This document shows positions 1-6,419 of a DNA stretch of 8,927 nucleotides, one piece after another (the stretch's first letter is position 1; each line of letters begins with the position of its first letter). A program made the position numbers and the translations under genes. This DNA comes from JASLDZ01 sp964242895. Its GTDB lineage: Bacteria > Pseudomonadota > Alphaproteobacteria > Caulobacterales > Caulobacteraceae. The stretch is from assembly GCA_964242895.1 (NCBI GenBank), contig CAXTBN010000082.1, forward strand, positions 1 through 8,927. The letters are read 5' to 3'. The notes under the pieces are model-generated. The model did no database searches and was not told where the DNA came from. It saw nothing but the letters and a program-made list of their open reading frames with translations.

Positions 1-104
1 CCCTGTTCGCCCGCTACCGCAGCCGCGTGGACACCACCTTCGGCGACAAGATGCTGTCGGCCATGCGCTTCGGCTTCGGCGGCCACGTCGAGATGCCCCA
101 GTGA
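1..104 (+). CDS. gnd: 6-phosphogluconate dehydrogenase, C-terminal end (partial)
   Basis: Only the last 33 complete codons are in the window, read from base 3 to the TGA at 102-104. The tail contains FGDKMLSAMRFGFGGHVE, which matches the C-terminus of the short bacterial type of decarboxylating 6-phosphogluconate dehydrogenase, where an (F)xxKxLSAMRxxFGGH ending is typical. The enzyme oxidises 6-phosphogluconate to ribulose 5-phosphate and CO2 in the cytoplasmic pentose phosphate pathway. The next gene, zwf, starts 13 bases after the stop on the same strand and supplies the upstream reaction of the same pathway, which supports the assignment. The catalytic and cofactor-binding parts lie outside the window, so NAD versus NADP preference cannot be judged. 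Confidence 0.8.
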   Translation, partial: LFARYRSRVDTTFGDKMLSAMRFGFGGHVEMPQ

Positions 105-117
105 CGGGAGAAGGCGC

Positions 118-1554
118 GTGAGTCAGCCCGACAGGGCCCCGCCCGCCACCTTTGTGGTGTTCGGCGGCACCGGCGATCTGACCAAGCGGCTGCTGGCCCC
201 CGCGCTGGTGAACCTCTCGCAAGGCGGCTTGCTGGACGACGGCACCAAGCTGGTCGGCATCGGCCACTCGGACGGCTCGGATGACCAGCTCCGCGACGCG
301 CTCGCGGAGTTCGTGGACGACAAGGGCGCCTACGGCTGGCTGCGCGAGCGCGTCAGCTACATCGAGGGCGACTTCACCGGCGACGAGCTGTTCGACAAGC
401 TCAAGGGCCTGAAGCTTCAGAACGCCGTCTTCTACCTCGCCACTGCCGCCAGCTTCTTCGGCCCGATCGTGCAGAAGCTCGCCGACGCGGGGCTGCTGGA
501 CGAGGCCGACGGCTTCCGCCGCGTGGTGATCGAGAAGCCGTTCGGCTCCGACCTAGAGTCCGCCCACGCGCTGAACGAGCAGATCCTGACGCGGATCGGC
601 GAGCCCCAGGTCTACCGGATCGACCACTTCATGGGGAAGGAGACGGTCCAGAACATCATGGTGTTCCGGTTCGGCAACCCCGCCATCGAGGCGGTGTGGA
701 ACAGCCGCTACATCGACCACGTGCAGATCACCGCGGCCGAGGCGGTGGACGTGGGCACGCGCGGCTCCTTCTACGACGCCACCGGCGCGCTGCGCGACAT
801 GACGCCCAACCACCTGTTCCAGGTGATGAGCGTGATCGGCATGGAGCCGCCCAACAGCTTCGACGCCGAGGCGATCCGCACGGAGAAGGCCAAGGTCGCC
901 CAGGCGGCCTGCCCGGTGAAGCCGGACGACGCCGTGCGCGGCCGCTACACGGCCGGCGAGGTCGGGGGGAAGAAGGTCGGCTCATACCTCGGGACCAAGG
1001 ACGTCGCGGCCGACAGCCGCACCGAAACCTACGCCGCCCTCAAGGTCGAGGTGCAGACCTGGCGCTGGGCCGGCACGCCCTTCTACCTGCGAACGGGCAA
1101 GGCGCTGGCGGCGCGCGACACGGAGGTGGTGATCCAGTTCCGCGACGTGCCGCTGCACCTGCTCAAGGACGCGGACATGCACGACCTGCCGCCCAACCGG
1201 CTGGTGCTGCAGATCCAGCCCGACGAGGGCATCCGCTGGGAGCTGGGCGTCAAGGTTCCCGGCCCGCAGCTTCGGGCCGCGCCCGTCACCATGGCCTTCC
1301 GCTACGCCGACGCCTTCGAGATGGGCCACCGCACCGGCTACGAGACCCTGCTCTACGACGTGCTGACCGGCGACCAGACCCTGTTCCAGCGCGCCGACCA
1401 GATCGAGGCCGGCTGGCGCGCCGTGCAGCCGGTGATCGACGCCTGGTCGAAGGAGGGCGCGCCCGAGGACTACGCCGCCGGGAGCGACGGGCCGAAGGGC
1501 GCCGACGACCTCCTCGCCCGCGACGGCCGCAGCTGGCACGCGGTGGGCTCGTGA
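118..1554 (+). CDS. zwf: glucose-6-phosphate 1-dehydrogenase
   Basis: This cytoplasmic enzyme oxidises glucose 6-phosphate to 6-phosphoglucono-1,5-lactone with NAD(P)+, feeding the Entner-Doudoroff and pentose phosphate routes. The 478-residue length is normal for the family. The N-terminal nucleotide-binding loop is GGTGDLTKR (residues 16-24; many relatives have GASGD). EKPFG at 139-143 carries the conserved lysine K140. The substrate signature RIDHFMGKE is at 167-175 (family form RIDHYLGKE). The catalytic histidine is probably H232, in the TPNHLFQ segment. The C-terminal domain holds the expected TWRWAGTPFYLRTGK stretch. The GTG start was chosen because GGGAGAAGG lies just upstream (106-114) and the nucleotide-binding fold begins a few residues in. 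It lies 13 bases after gnd, and its TGA overlaps the GTG of the next gene, so the cluster is probably co-transcribed. No lactonase gene follows it. Confidence 0.96.
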   Translation: MSQPDRAPPATFVVFGGTGDLTKRLLAPALVNLSQGGLLDDGTKLVGIGHSDGSDDQLRDALAEFVDDKGAYGWLRERVSYIEGDFTGDELFDKLKGLKLQNAVFYLATAASFFGPIVQKLADAGLLDEADGFRRVVIEKPFGSDLESAHALNEQILTRIGEPQVYRIDHFMGKETVQNIMVFRFGNPAIEAVWNSRYIDHVQITAAEAVDVGTRGSFYDATGALRDMTPNHLFQVMSVIGMEPPNSFDAEAIRTEKAKVAQAACPVKPDDAVRGRYTAGEVGGKKVGSYLGTKDVAADSRTETYAALKVEVQTWRWAGTPFYLRTGKALAARDTEVVIQFRDVPLHLLKDADMHDLPPNRLVLQIQPDEGIRWELGVKVPGPQLRAAPVTMAFRYADAFEMGHRTGYETLLYDVLTGDQTLFQRADQIEAGWRAVQPVIDAWSKEGAPEDYAAGSDGPKGADDLLARDGRSWHAVGS

Positions 1555-2372
1555 GCCGTCCGCCCATCCGGCTCCTGATCTCCGACGTGGACGGCACGCT
1601 GGTCCGCAAGGACAAGACGCTGTCCGACGCGACAGTCGCCGCGGTGAAGCGCCTGCGCGAGGCGGGGGTCGTGTTCACCCTGATCAGCGCGCGTCCGCTC
1701 ACGGGCGTCATGGACATCCTGAAGAAGCTCGAGATCGACGTGGTGGTGGGCGCCTACAACGGCGGCACCATCGCCAAGCCGGACGGAACGATCGTCTCCG
1801 CCGCCCGCCTCGACGCCGACACGGCCCGCTCGGCGCTGAAAGCGTTCGACTTGGACTGGGTGACGACCTGGGTCTTCGCCGACGGCCGCTGGCACACGAA
1901 GTCGACCGACACGCCGCACAACGCGAGCGAGATCGTCACCGCCGCCCAGCAGCCCACCGTGGTGGACGACTTCTCGCCCCTGATGGACCGCATCGACAAG
2001 ATCGTGGCCGTCAGCAACGAGGAGCCGCGGCTGGCGGAGCTGGAGGCGCAGACGCAGCAGGCGCTCAAGGGCCGCGCCACCGTCGCCCGCTCGCAGACCT
2101 ACTACCTCGACGTCACCGCGCCCGACGCCAACAAGGGCCACGGCGTGACCGAGCTCGCCAAGGCGCTGGGCGTCCCGCTGGAGCAGACGGCCGTCGTGGG
2201 CGACGGACAGAACGACGTGTTCATGTTCAAGGTCGCGGGCCTCTCCATCGCGGTGGACAACGCGTCGGACGAGGTGAAACAAGCGGCCGATCACGTCACG
2301 GCCTCCAACGTGGACGACGGCGTCGCCAAGGCGATCGACCGCTACGTCCTGCCGGCCGCCAAGCAGGGATAG
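1551..2372 (+). CDS. Cof-type HAD-IIB sugar-phosphatase-like hydrolase
   Basis: This 273-residue protein has all four HAD motifs: DVDGT at 12-16 (nucleophile D12, acid/base D14), a motif II serine in LISARP (S46), the motif III lysine in NKGHG (K195), and GDGQND at 217-222 binding Mg2+. The cap lies between motifs II and III, as in the C2B (Cof/YidA) group, whose members dephosphorylate sugar phosphates, FMN, PLP or similar small molecules. The usual motif II threonine is a serine here, which is allowed in the superfamily. The GTG start at 1551 overlaps the zwf stop as GTGA and leaves DVDGT at the normal distance from the N-terminus. No strong ribosome binding site is visible, so translation is probably coupled to zwf. 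The frame stays open far upstream inside zwf, but that part is an arginine-rich shadow. The substrate cannot be read from sequence; a phosphorylated sugar or pathway side product is an inference from context. Confidence 0.9.
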   Translation: MSRPPIRLLISDVDGTLVRKDKTLSDATVAAVKRLREAGVVFTLISARPLTGVMDILKKLEIDVVVGAYNGGTIAKPDGTIVSAARLDADTARSALKAFDLDWVTTWVFADGRWHTKSTDTPHNASEIVTAAQQPTVVDDFSPLMDRIDKIVAVSNEEPRLAELEAQTQQALKGRATVARSQTYYLDVTAPDANKGHGVTELAKALGVPLEQTAVVGDGQNDVFMFKVAGLSIAVDNASDEVKQAADHVTASNVDDGVAKAIDRYVLPAAKQG

Positions 2373-2381
2373 AACGACCGG

Positions 2382-3134
2382 ATGAAGAAGCTGATCGCGT
2401 TCGACATGGACGGCACGCTGGCGCTCTCCAAGCAGCAGATCGAGCCGGCCATGCAGCAGGCGCTCAAGGACCTGCTGGACGTGGCCATGGTGGCGGTGAT
2501 CTCGGGCGGCGACTGGCCTCAGTTCGAGAAGCAGGTGGTCGGCCGCCTGCTGCCCGGCTCCAGGCAGGAGCGGCTGTTCATCATGCCGACCACCGGCTCC
2601 AAGCTGTACCAGTGCAAGGACGGGACCTGGACGGCGATCTACGCCGACAACTTCGACGCGGGCGAGAGCGACAAGATCCGCCACGCCCTCGACAAGGCCG
2701 TGACCGACGCCGGACTCAAGGGCGAGCAGATTTGGGGCGAGCAGATCGAGGACCGCGGCAGCCAGGTCACCTTCTCCGGCCTCGGCCAGCAGGCGCCGCT
2801 CGAGGCCAAGGACAAGTGGGACCCCGACCAGAAGAAGCGCCGCTCGCTGCAGGCGACGCTCCGCGCCGAGCTGCCGGAGCTCTCGATCAACCTTGGCGGC
2901 GCGACCTCGGTCGACATCACGCGCAAGGGTGTCGACAAGGCTTACGCCATGAACCGCCTGCAGGGCTACGCGGGCGTGACCAAGGATGAGATGCTGTTCA
3001 TGGGCGACGCCACCTACGAGGGCGGCAACGACCGCCCCGTGCCCGACGCGGGATACGACACCATCACCGTGCGCGACGTGCGCGAGACGGAGACGGCGAT
3101 CTCCGCCGTGGTCGCCTGCCTCAAGAGCGCCTGA
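2382..3134 (+). CDS. HAD-IIB hydrolase resembling eukaryotic-type phosphomannomutase
   Basis: This 250-residue protein carries HAD motifs FDMDGT (D8, D10), ISGGD (S41), VDKAY (K186) and GDATYEGGND (208-217). From memory it aligns along its length with human PMM2 (246 residues): VISGGDxxxFEKQ with VVGGSDFEKVQEQ, LSINLGGATSVDI with LTFSIGGQISFDV, GVDKAY with GWDKRY, and GDATYEGGND with GDKTMPGGND. PMM-type enzymes interconvert mannose 6- and 1-phosphate through an aspartyl-phosphate. Of the three cap-domain arginines that bind substrate phosphate in PMM2 (R123, R134, R141), the equivalents here are R125, Q136 and K143 at identical spacing. The enzyme may therefore be a phosphatase or have another substrate. 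The ATG is 9 bases after the previous stop, with AGGGA at 2365-2369 as a weak ribosome binding site. The gene ends the gnd-zwf operon and stops 15 bases before a convergent tRNA. It could also be a plain sugar phosphatase. Confidence 0.85.
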   Translation: MKKLIAFDMDGTLALSKQQIEPAMQQALKDLLDVAMVAVISGGDWPQFEKQVVGRLLPGSRQERLFIMPTTGSKLYQCKDGTWTAIYADNFDAGESDKIRHALDKAVTDAGLKGEQIWGEQIEDRGSQVTFSGLGQQAPLEAKDKWDPDQKKRRSLQATLRAELPELSINLGGATSVDITRKGVDKAYAMNRLQGYAGVTKDEMLFMGDATYEGGNDRPVPDAGYDTITVRDVRETETAISAVVACLKSA

Positions 3135-3149
3135 ACGCTCGAGGGAGAT

Positions 3150-3226
3150 TGGAGGCCCAGCCAGGGATCGAACCTGGATGTGAGCGCCTTGCAGGGCGCC
3201 CCGCGTAGCCGTTCCGCCACCGGGCC
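3150..3226 (-). tRNA. tRNA-Cys (GCA), enlarged anticodon arm
   Basis: Read on the minus strand, the acceptor stem is GGCCCGG paired with CTGGGCC, followed by discriminator T and encoded CCA. U73 is the known cysteine identity base. The D arm has a 3-bp GCG/CGC stem with GG in its loop, and the T arm is CCAGG-TTCGATC-CCTGG. The anticodon GCA follows T33 as normal. The total is 77 nt with CCA, where I count 74 for a standard tRNA-Cys. The extra 3 nt fall in the anticodon arm, which folds as a 7-bp stem GGGCGCC/GGCGCTC (one G-U pair) closing a 6-nt loop CTGCAA, instead of 5 bp and 7 nt. Opening the last pair gives 6 bp and an 8-nt loop. A weak -10-like GCTATGAC lies upstream at 3236-3243, without a convincing -35. 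The gene converges on the preceding HAD gene. It is either an unusual working tRNA-Cys or a degenerate copy. Confidence 0.87.
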
Positions 3227-3361
3227 GTGGCCCTGGTCATAGCGGCGCGGAGCTAACGAGCGGTTACGGCGATGCCCGGGTCCGTCCACCGCCTGCGGGA
3301 ACCTCGGGCCGCTGTCCGGCTTAGCTCCCGCACGGGATCGTCAATCAACAGGAGCTCACCC
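3227..3361. other. divergent intergenic region between tRNA-Cys and glycine-zipper gene
   Basis: These 135 bases must hold the promoters for the minus-strand tRNA-Cys and the plus-strand glycine-zipper gene. I see only a GCTATGAC sequence (3236-3243, minus strand) resembling the Caulobacter -10, 9 bases before the tRNA, and a clear ribosome binding site at the right end. GGGCC just upstream of the tRNA is complementary to the tRNA 5' end. No other gene or repeat is evident. Confidence 0.4.
3350..3354 (+). promoter_or_regulatory. ribosome binding site deciding the glycine-zipper start
   Basis: AGGAG lies 7 bases before the ATG at 3362. It selects this start over an in-frame ATG at 3272, which would put about 30 charged residues in front of the signal peptide. 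Confidence 0.8.
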
Positions 3362-3721
3362 ATGAGCAAGCTCTCGCGGGCGGCCGTCGCCCTCACCGCC
3401 CTGACCGCCGCCGTCGCCGTTCCGGCGCTCGCCTCGGCCCAGCCCTACGGCTACGGCACCCCCGAGTATCAGCGCGGCTACAACGCCCAGGGCTACGACC
3501 GCGGCGTCTCCTCCCGCGATGCGCGCGCCGATCGCGCCGATTACGACAGCCGCTGCCGCCACGACCGCCGCAGTTCGGGCAACAAGGGCACGGCGGCCGG
3601 CGCGGTGGTCGGCGGCGCCTCCGGCGCGCTGATCGGCGGCGACCTCGCGGGCGGCCTCGTGGGCGCGGGCGTGGGCGCCGTGGCGGGTCACCTCATCGCC
3701 AAGAATCGCGTCCACTGCTGA
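3362..3721 (+). CDS. secreted glycine-zipper protein
   Basis: This 119-residue protein has a typical Sec signal peptide: a basic start (MSKLSR), a hydrophobic alanine-rich core and an ALASA-Q cleavage site after residue 26. A short Tyr/Gln-rich stretch follows (27-46), then a charged Arg/Asp-rich linker (47-75) with one cysteine (C65). From 76 to about 110 comes a glycine-zipper region (TAAGAVVGGASGALIGG, then GGLVGAGVGAVAGH), with small residues spaced to pack two helices, as in 17-kDa surface-antigen or glycine-zipper 2TM proteins. The protein ends in a second cysteine (C119), so a disulfide is possible once exported. There is no lipobox cysteine, so it is not an obvious lipoprotein. Such proteins are thought to sit in or near the outer membrane, with no defined biochemical role. 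It is a single-gene unit, divergent from the tRNA and convergent with the cobalamin operon. Confidence 0.85.
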   Translation: MSKLSRAAVALTALTAAVAVPALASAQPYGYGTPEYQRGYNAQGYDRGVSSRDARADRADYDSRCRHDRRSSGNKGTAAGAVVGGASGALIGGDLAGGLVGAGVGAVAGHLIAKNRVHC

Positions 3722-3752
3722 TCGCGCGCTTTTGATCCAGGGCGGGGTTCCG

Positions 3753-3775
3753 GCCGGCCGTCGTGGCGGGCCGGC
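3753..3775. terminator. GC-rich inverted repeat between convergent genes, possible bidirectional terminator
   Basis: GCCGGCC (3753-3759) and GGCCGGC (3769-3775) form a perfect 7-bp stem with a 9-base loop in the 75-base gap between the convergent glycine-zipper gene and the ABC ATPase. The position suits a shared transcription terminator. No run of T follows on either strand, so it is not a canonical intrinsic terminator and may only stall polymerase or protect 3' ends. Confidence 0.4.
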
Positions 3776-3796
3776 TCCGCCGTCTGAGTGTATGCG

Positions 3797-4573
3797 TCAG
3801 GTTCGGGCTCGACCCTGCAGCTCCACCCTCAGGCCCGTGGCGCCGGAGGTCACGTCGGCGGCCACGCCGTAGACCTCTGAGAGCCGTGCGGCGGTGAGCG
3901 CTTCGGCGGGCGCGCCGTCCGCCACCAGACGCCCCTCGTGCAGCAGCAGCACGCGGTCGGCCACGCGGGCGGCGAGGGGCAGGTCGTGCATCGTCAGCAC
4001 CACGCCCGCACCGGCGGTCGCCACGGTGTGGAACAGGTCGCAGGCGTCGAAGGCGTGGCCCGGGTCGAGGCCTGCGAGCGGTTCGTCGGCCAGCAGCCAC
4101 CGGGGTTCGCCCGCCAGCGCGCGCGCCAGCAGCACGCGCGCCCGCTCACCGCCCGAGAGCGTGTCCACCGGCCGGTCCGCGAAGCCGCCCACGCCCGTTC
4201 GCGCCATGGCCGCGTCCACGGCGGCGCGGTCCTCGACGCCTGGGCCGCGGGCGCCCGTCCAGGGCGTGCGGCCGAGCCCTACGAGTGCGCGCACGTCCAG
4301 CGCCCACGCGATCTGCGGCGTCTGCTCCAGGTAGGCCAGGGCGCGCGCCCGCTCGCGCGCCGGGCGCTCCAGCACGGGCCGCCCGTCCAGGCGCGCGAGC
4401 CCGCGGTCGGGCCGGCGCAGGCCCGCGAGACAGGCCAGGAGCGTCGACTTGCCCGCGCCGTTCGGGCCCAGCACCGCCGTCACCTCGCCGGGGCGCAGCG
4501 CCGCGCTCACGCCGTCCAGCACGGGCCGGCCGCCCAGGGTGACGCCGATCGCCTCGGCCGCGAGCGCGCTCAC
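3797..4573 (-). CDS. btuD: ABC transporter ATPase for cobalamin uptake (BtuD-like)
   Basis: This 258-residue cytoplasmic ATPase powers import through the adjacent FecCD-type permease. It has Walker A GPNGAGKST (36-44), a Q-loop at YLEQ (Q84), the ABC signature LSGGERARV (139-147, with E where Q is common), Walker B and catalytic glutamate in WLLADEPLAGLD (159-170; E164), and the switch histidine in LTMHDL (H196). Length and motif spacing fit the FepC/BtuD group. The GTG start at 4573 overlaps the permease stop as GTGA; the frame remains open further upstream inside the permease gene, but that part is a shadow. It is the last gene of the riboswitch-led operon. The family also moves iron siderophores and heme, so the cobalamin assignment rests on the riboswitch and the BtuB-like receptor. 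The gene symbol reflects role in this operon, not close identity to the E. coli protein. Confidence 0.92.
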   Translation of the reverse strand: MSALAAEAIGVTLGGRPVLDGVSAALRPGEVTAVLGPNGAGKSTLLACLAGLRRPDRGLARLDGRPVLERPARERARALAYLEQTPQIAWALDVRALVGLGRTPWTGARGPGVEDRAAVDAAMARTGVGGFADRPVDTLSGGERARVLLARALAGEPRWLLADEPLAGLDPGHAFDACDLFHTVATAGAGVVLTMHDLPLAARVADRVLLLHEGRLVADGAPAEALTAARLSEVYGVAADVTSGATGLRVELQGRART

Positions 4574-5550
4574 GCCGCCCGCCGCCGCATCGACAGCAGC
4601 AGCGCCAGGAAGAAGGGGCCGCCCAGCGCCGCCATGGCCACGCCCAGCTTCACCTCGTTGGCGCCGGGAGCGAGGCGCACCAGCACGTCGGCGGCCAGCA
4701 CCAGCGCCGCGCCGCCCAGGGCGCTCGGGAGCAGCAGCGCCCCCGGTCGCGCGCCCACCAGCGGGCGCAGCAGGTGGGGCACGATCAGGCCCACGAACCC
4801 GATCACGCCTGTCACCGCCACGCTGGCGCCCGCCGCCAGGGTCACGCCGAGCGCCAGCACGAGCCGCGCCGCGGACAGGTCGACGCCCAGGGAGCGCGCG
4901 GAGGTCTCGCCCAGGGTCAGGGCGTCGAGCGCGCGGCCGAGCGTCAGGAGCAGCAGCACTCCTGCGACGATGGGCGGCGCGGCGAAGCGCACCTCGTCGA
5001 CGCTGCGGTCGGCGAGCGAGCCCATGAGCCAGTAGACGATCTCGTTCACCGCCCAGGGATTGGGCGCCAGGCTCAGCGCCAGGGCCACGCCCGCGCCCGC
5101 GATCGTCTGCAGGATCACGCCCGCGAGCACGAAGGTGACCACGCCCGAGCCCACGCCGGCCAGCGCCAGGAGCAGCAGCACCGCGGCGAACGCGCCCGCC
5201 ATGGCCGCGCTCTCCAGCACCCAGGGCGCCTGCGCTCCCGCGCCGAAGTACAGCGTCAGCACCGCCCCGAACGCCGCCATCGCCGACACGCCCAGCGCCC
5301 CGGGGTCGGCCAGCGGGTTGCGCGTGTAGCCCTGCATGGCGGCGCCGGACAGGCCCAGCGCCGCGCCCACCAGCATCGCCAGCTCCGCACGCGGCGCGCG
5401 CAGCTCGGTGATGATCGTCCAGCGCGGGTCGGTGCGGTCGAAGACGGCGGCGGGCGGCGTCCACACCTTGCCGGCCATGAGGCTCGCGCCGGCGAGCAGG
5501 ACCACCAGCCCCAGCAGGGCGAGCAGCAGGACGGCGCGCTGTCGGCTCAC
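4570..5550 (-). CDS. btuC: FecCD-family permease for cobalamin uptake (BtuC-like)
   Basis: This 326-residue inner-membrane protein has the family's typical length and hydrophobic segments throughout, expected to form about ten helices per subunit of a homodimer. Family hallmarks are GLSGAAMQ followed by RNPLADP (66-83), NEIVYWLMGSL (169-179), the ALTLGETSARSLGVD region (210-224) that contacts the ATPase, GFVGLIVPHLLRPLVG (251-266), and a C-terminal EVKLGVAMAALGGPFF (299-314), corresponding to ELPVGVxTALIGAPFF in many relatives. The GTG start overlaps the binding-protein TGA as GTGA, so expression is probably translationally coupled. It receives corrinoid from the periplasmic binding protein and passes it to the cytoplasm. 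Sequence alone does not separate B12 from siderophore permeases in this family; context supplies the substrate. Confidence 0.93.
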   Translation of the reverse strand: MSRQRAVLLLALLGLVVLLAGASLMAGKVWTPPAAVFDRTDPRWTIITELRAPRAELAMLVGAALGLSGAAMQGYTRNPLADPGALGVSAMAAFGAVLTLYFGAGAQAPWVLESAAMAGAFAAVLLLLALAGVGSGVVTFVLAGVILQTIAGAGVALALSLAPNPWAVNEIVYWLMGSLADRSVDEVRFAAPPIVAGVLLLLTLGRALDALTLGETSARSLGVDLSAARLVLALGVTLAAGASVAVTGVIGFVGLIVPHLLRPLVGARPGALLLPSALGGAALVLAADVLVRLAPGANEVKLGVAMAALGGPFFLALLLSMRRRAA

Positions 5551-6398
5551 GCCCGCGCCGCCAGGGTCTCGCGTCGAGCCCGCGCCAGCGTGGCGGCCAG
5601 GTCGATCAGCACGGGGCCCCCGCAGAAGGTCAGGCGCTGCGGCAGGCTCGCGCGGTGCATGCGGCCGGCGACGCGCGCCAGCGCGGGATGGTGCAGCACG
5701 CGGTCGGCCCAGGTGGGCGCGCCCGGCCGGGCCTCGCCCGCCAGCAGCACGTCGGGCGGGTCGGCGACCAGCAGCTCCAAGGGCACGTTCCCCGACCGGC
5801 GCAGGCCGTAGCGCTCCGCGGCGTTGGTGAAGCCGGAGCGGCGGAGCATCTCGTCCATCATCGTGCCCCGCGCGGCCGCGAATCCGCCCGACTGGAACAC
5901 CAGCGCGCTCGGCCGCCGCTCGCCGGACGCAGGAGCGGCCGCCGCCAGCGCGGCGCGGATGCGCGCGACCAACGCCTCCCCCTGCTGCGGACGGCGGACC
6001 AGGGCGGCGATGCGGACCACCTGCGCCAGGCTCGCGTCCACGCTCTCGGGCAGGTCGAAGAACTCGGTGTGCGCGCCCAGCCGCTCAAGCACCGCGCGGG
6101 TGGCGGCCGAGACCAATCGGGCGGTGAGGACCAGGTCGGGCTTCAGCGCCACGATCTCCTCGGCGCTCTCGTAGGTGAAGGGCAGGCCGGAGGCGGCCGG
6201 GCCCGAGCTCGAGCTCTCCGGGTCGTGCGTATAGTGGCTCACCGCCGCGATCTGCGCCCGGTCGGCCACCTGCACCAGGATGGCGTCCAGGCAGGGGTTG
6301 AGCGACACCACCCGGCGCGGCCCCGGCCAGGCGGCCGGGTGCGCCGCCGCCGCCGCCAGAGCGGCCGCCGCCTCGCGCCGGGTGGGGATGAGCGTCAA
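5547..6398 (-). CDS. btuF: periplasmic corrinoid-binding protein (BtuF-like)
   Basis: This is a 283-residue substrate-binding protein of the TroA/BtuF fold. PRRVVSLNPCLDAIL (27-41) is the usual first strand and helix, and EEIVALKPDLVL (80-91) is a hallmark of iron/B12-binding periplasmic proteins. A long helix between lobes and a second lobe with PPDVLLAGEA follow. It should bind the vitamin after BtuB has moved it across the outer membrane and deliver it to the permease. The N-terminus has TRRE (6-9) before an alanine-rich core ending near AHPAA, which resembles a twin-arginine signal but is weakly hydrophobic. The proposed start is TTG: no ATG or GTG is available between the receptor stop, 21 bases away, and the mature domain, and GGGTGA lies just upstream. 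The stop overlaps the permease start. A relative binding siderophore or heme cannot be excluded from the protein alone. Confidence 0.87.
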   Translation of the reverse strand: MTLIPTRREAAAALAAAAAHPAAWPGPRRVVSLNPCLDAILVQVADRAQIAAVSHYTHDPESSSSGPAASGLPFTYESAEEIVALKPDLVLTARLVSAATRAVLERLGAHTEFFDLPESVDASLAQVVRIAALVRRPQQGEALVARIRAALAAAAPASGERRPSALVFQSGGFAAARGTMMDEMLRRSGFTNAAERYGLRRSGNVPLELLVADPPDVLLAGEARPGAPTWADRVLHHPALARVAGRMHRASLPQRLTFCGGPVLIDLAATLARARRETLAARA

Positions 6399-6419
6399 GA
6401 CGTCACCCGCGCCCGCCCG

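Noticed and set aside
696..1550. Upstream in-frame extension of the first HAD gene inside zwf
   Set aside because: It is a low-complexity Arg/Gly/Ala shadow of zwf; the HAD fold begins just after the GTG at 1551.
1470..2684. 404-codon open frame on the minus strand opposite the HAD genes
   Set aside because: Composition is typical of a GC-rich shadow frame, while the plus strand has complete HAD motif sets.
3236..3256. Promoter for tRNA-Cys (GCTATGAC with TTAGCTC upstream)
   Set aside because: The -10-like sequence is plausible, but the only -35 candidate is 6 bases away, far too close, so I do not list it as a promoter.
4574..5464. Upstream in-frame extension of the ABC ATPase
   Set aside because: It overlaps the permease in another frame, is arginine-rich and has no domain. 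The ABC fold begins right after the GTG at 4573.
3797..6398. Iron-siderophore or heme transporter as the identity of the ABC genes
   Set aside because: The protein families allow it, but the cobalamin riboswitch and BtuB-like receptor at the head of the same tight operon favour B12.
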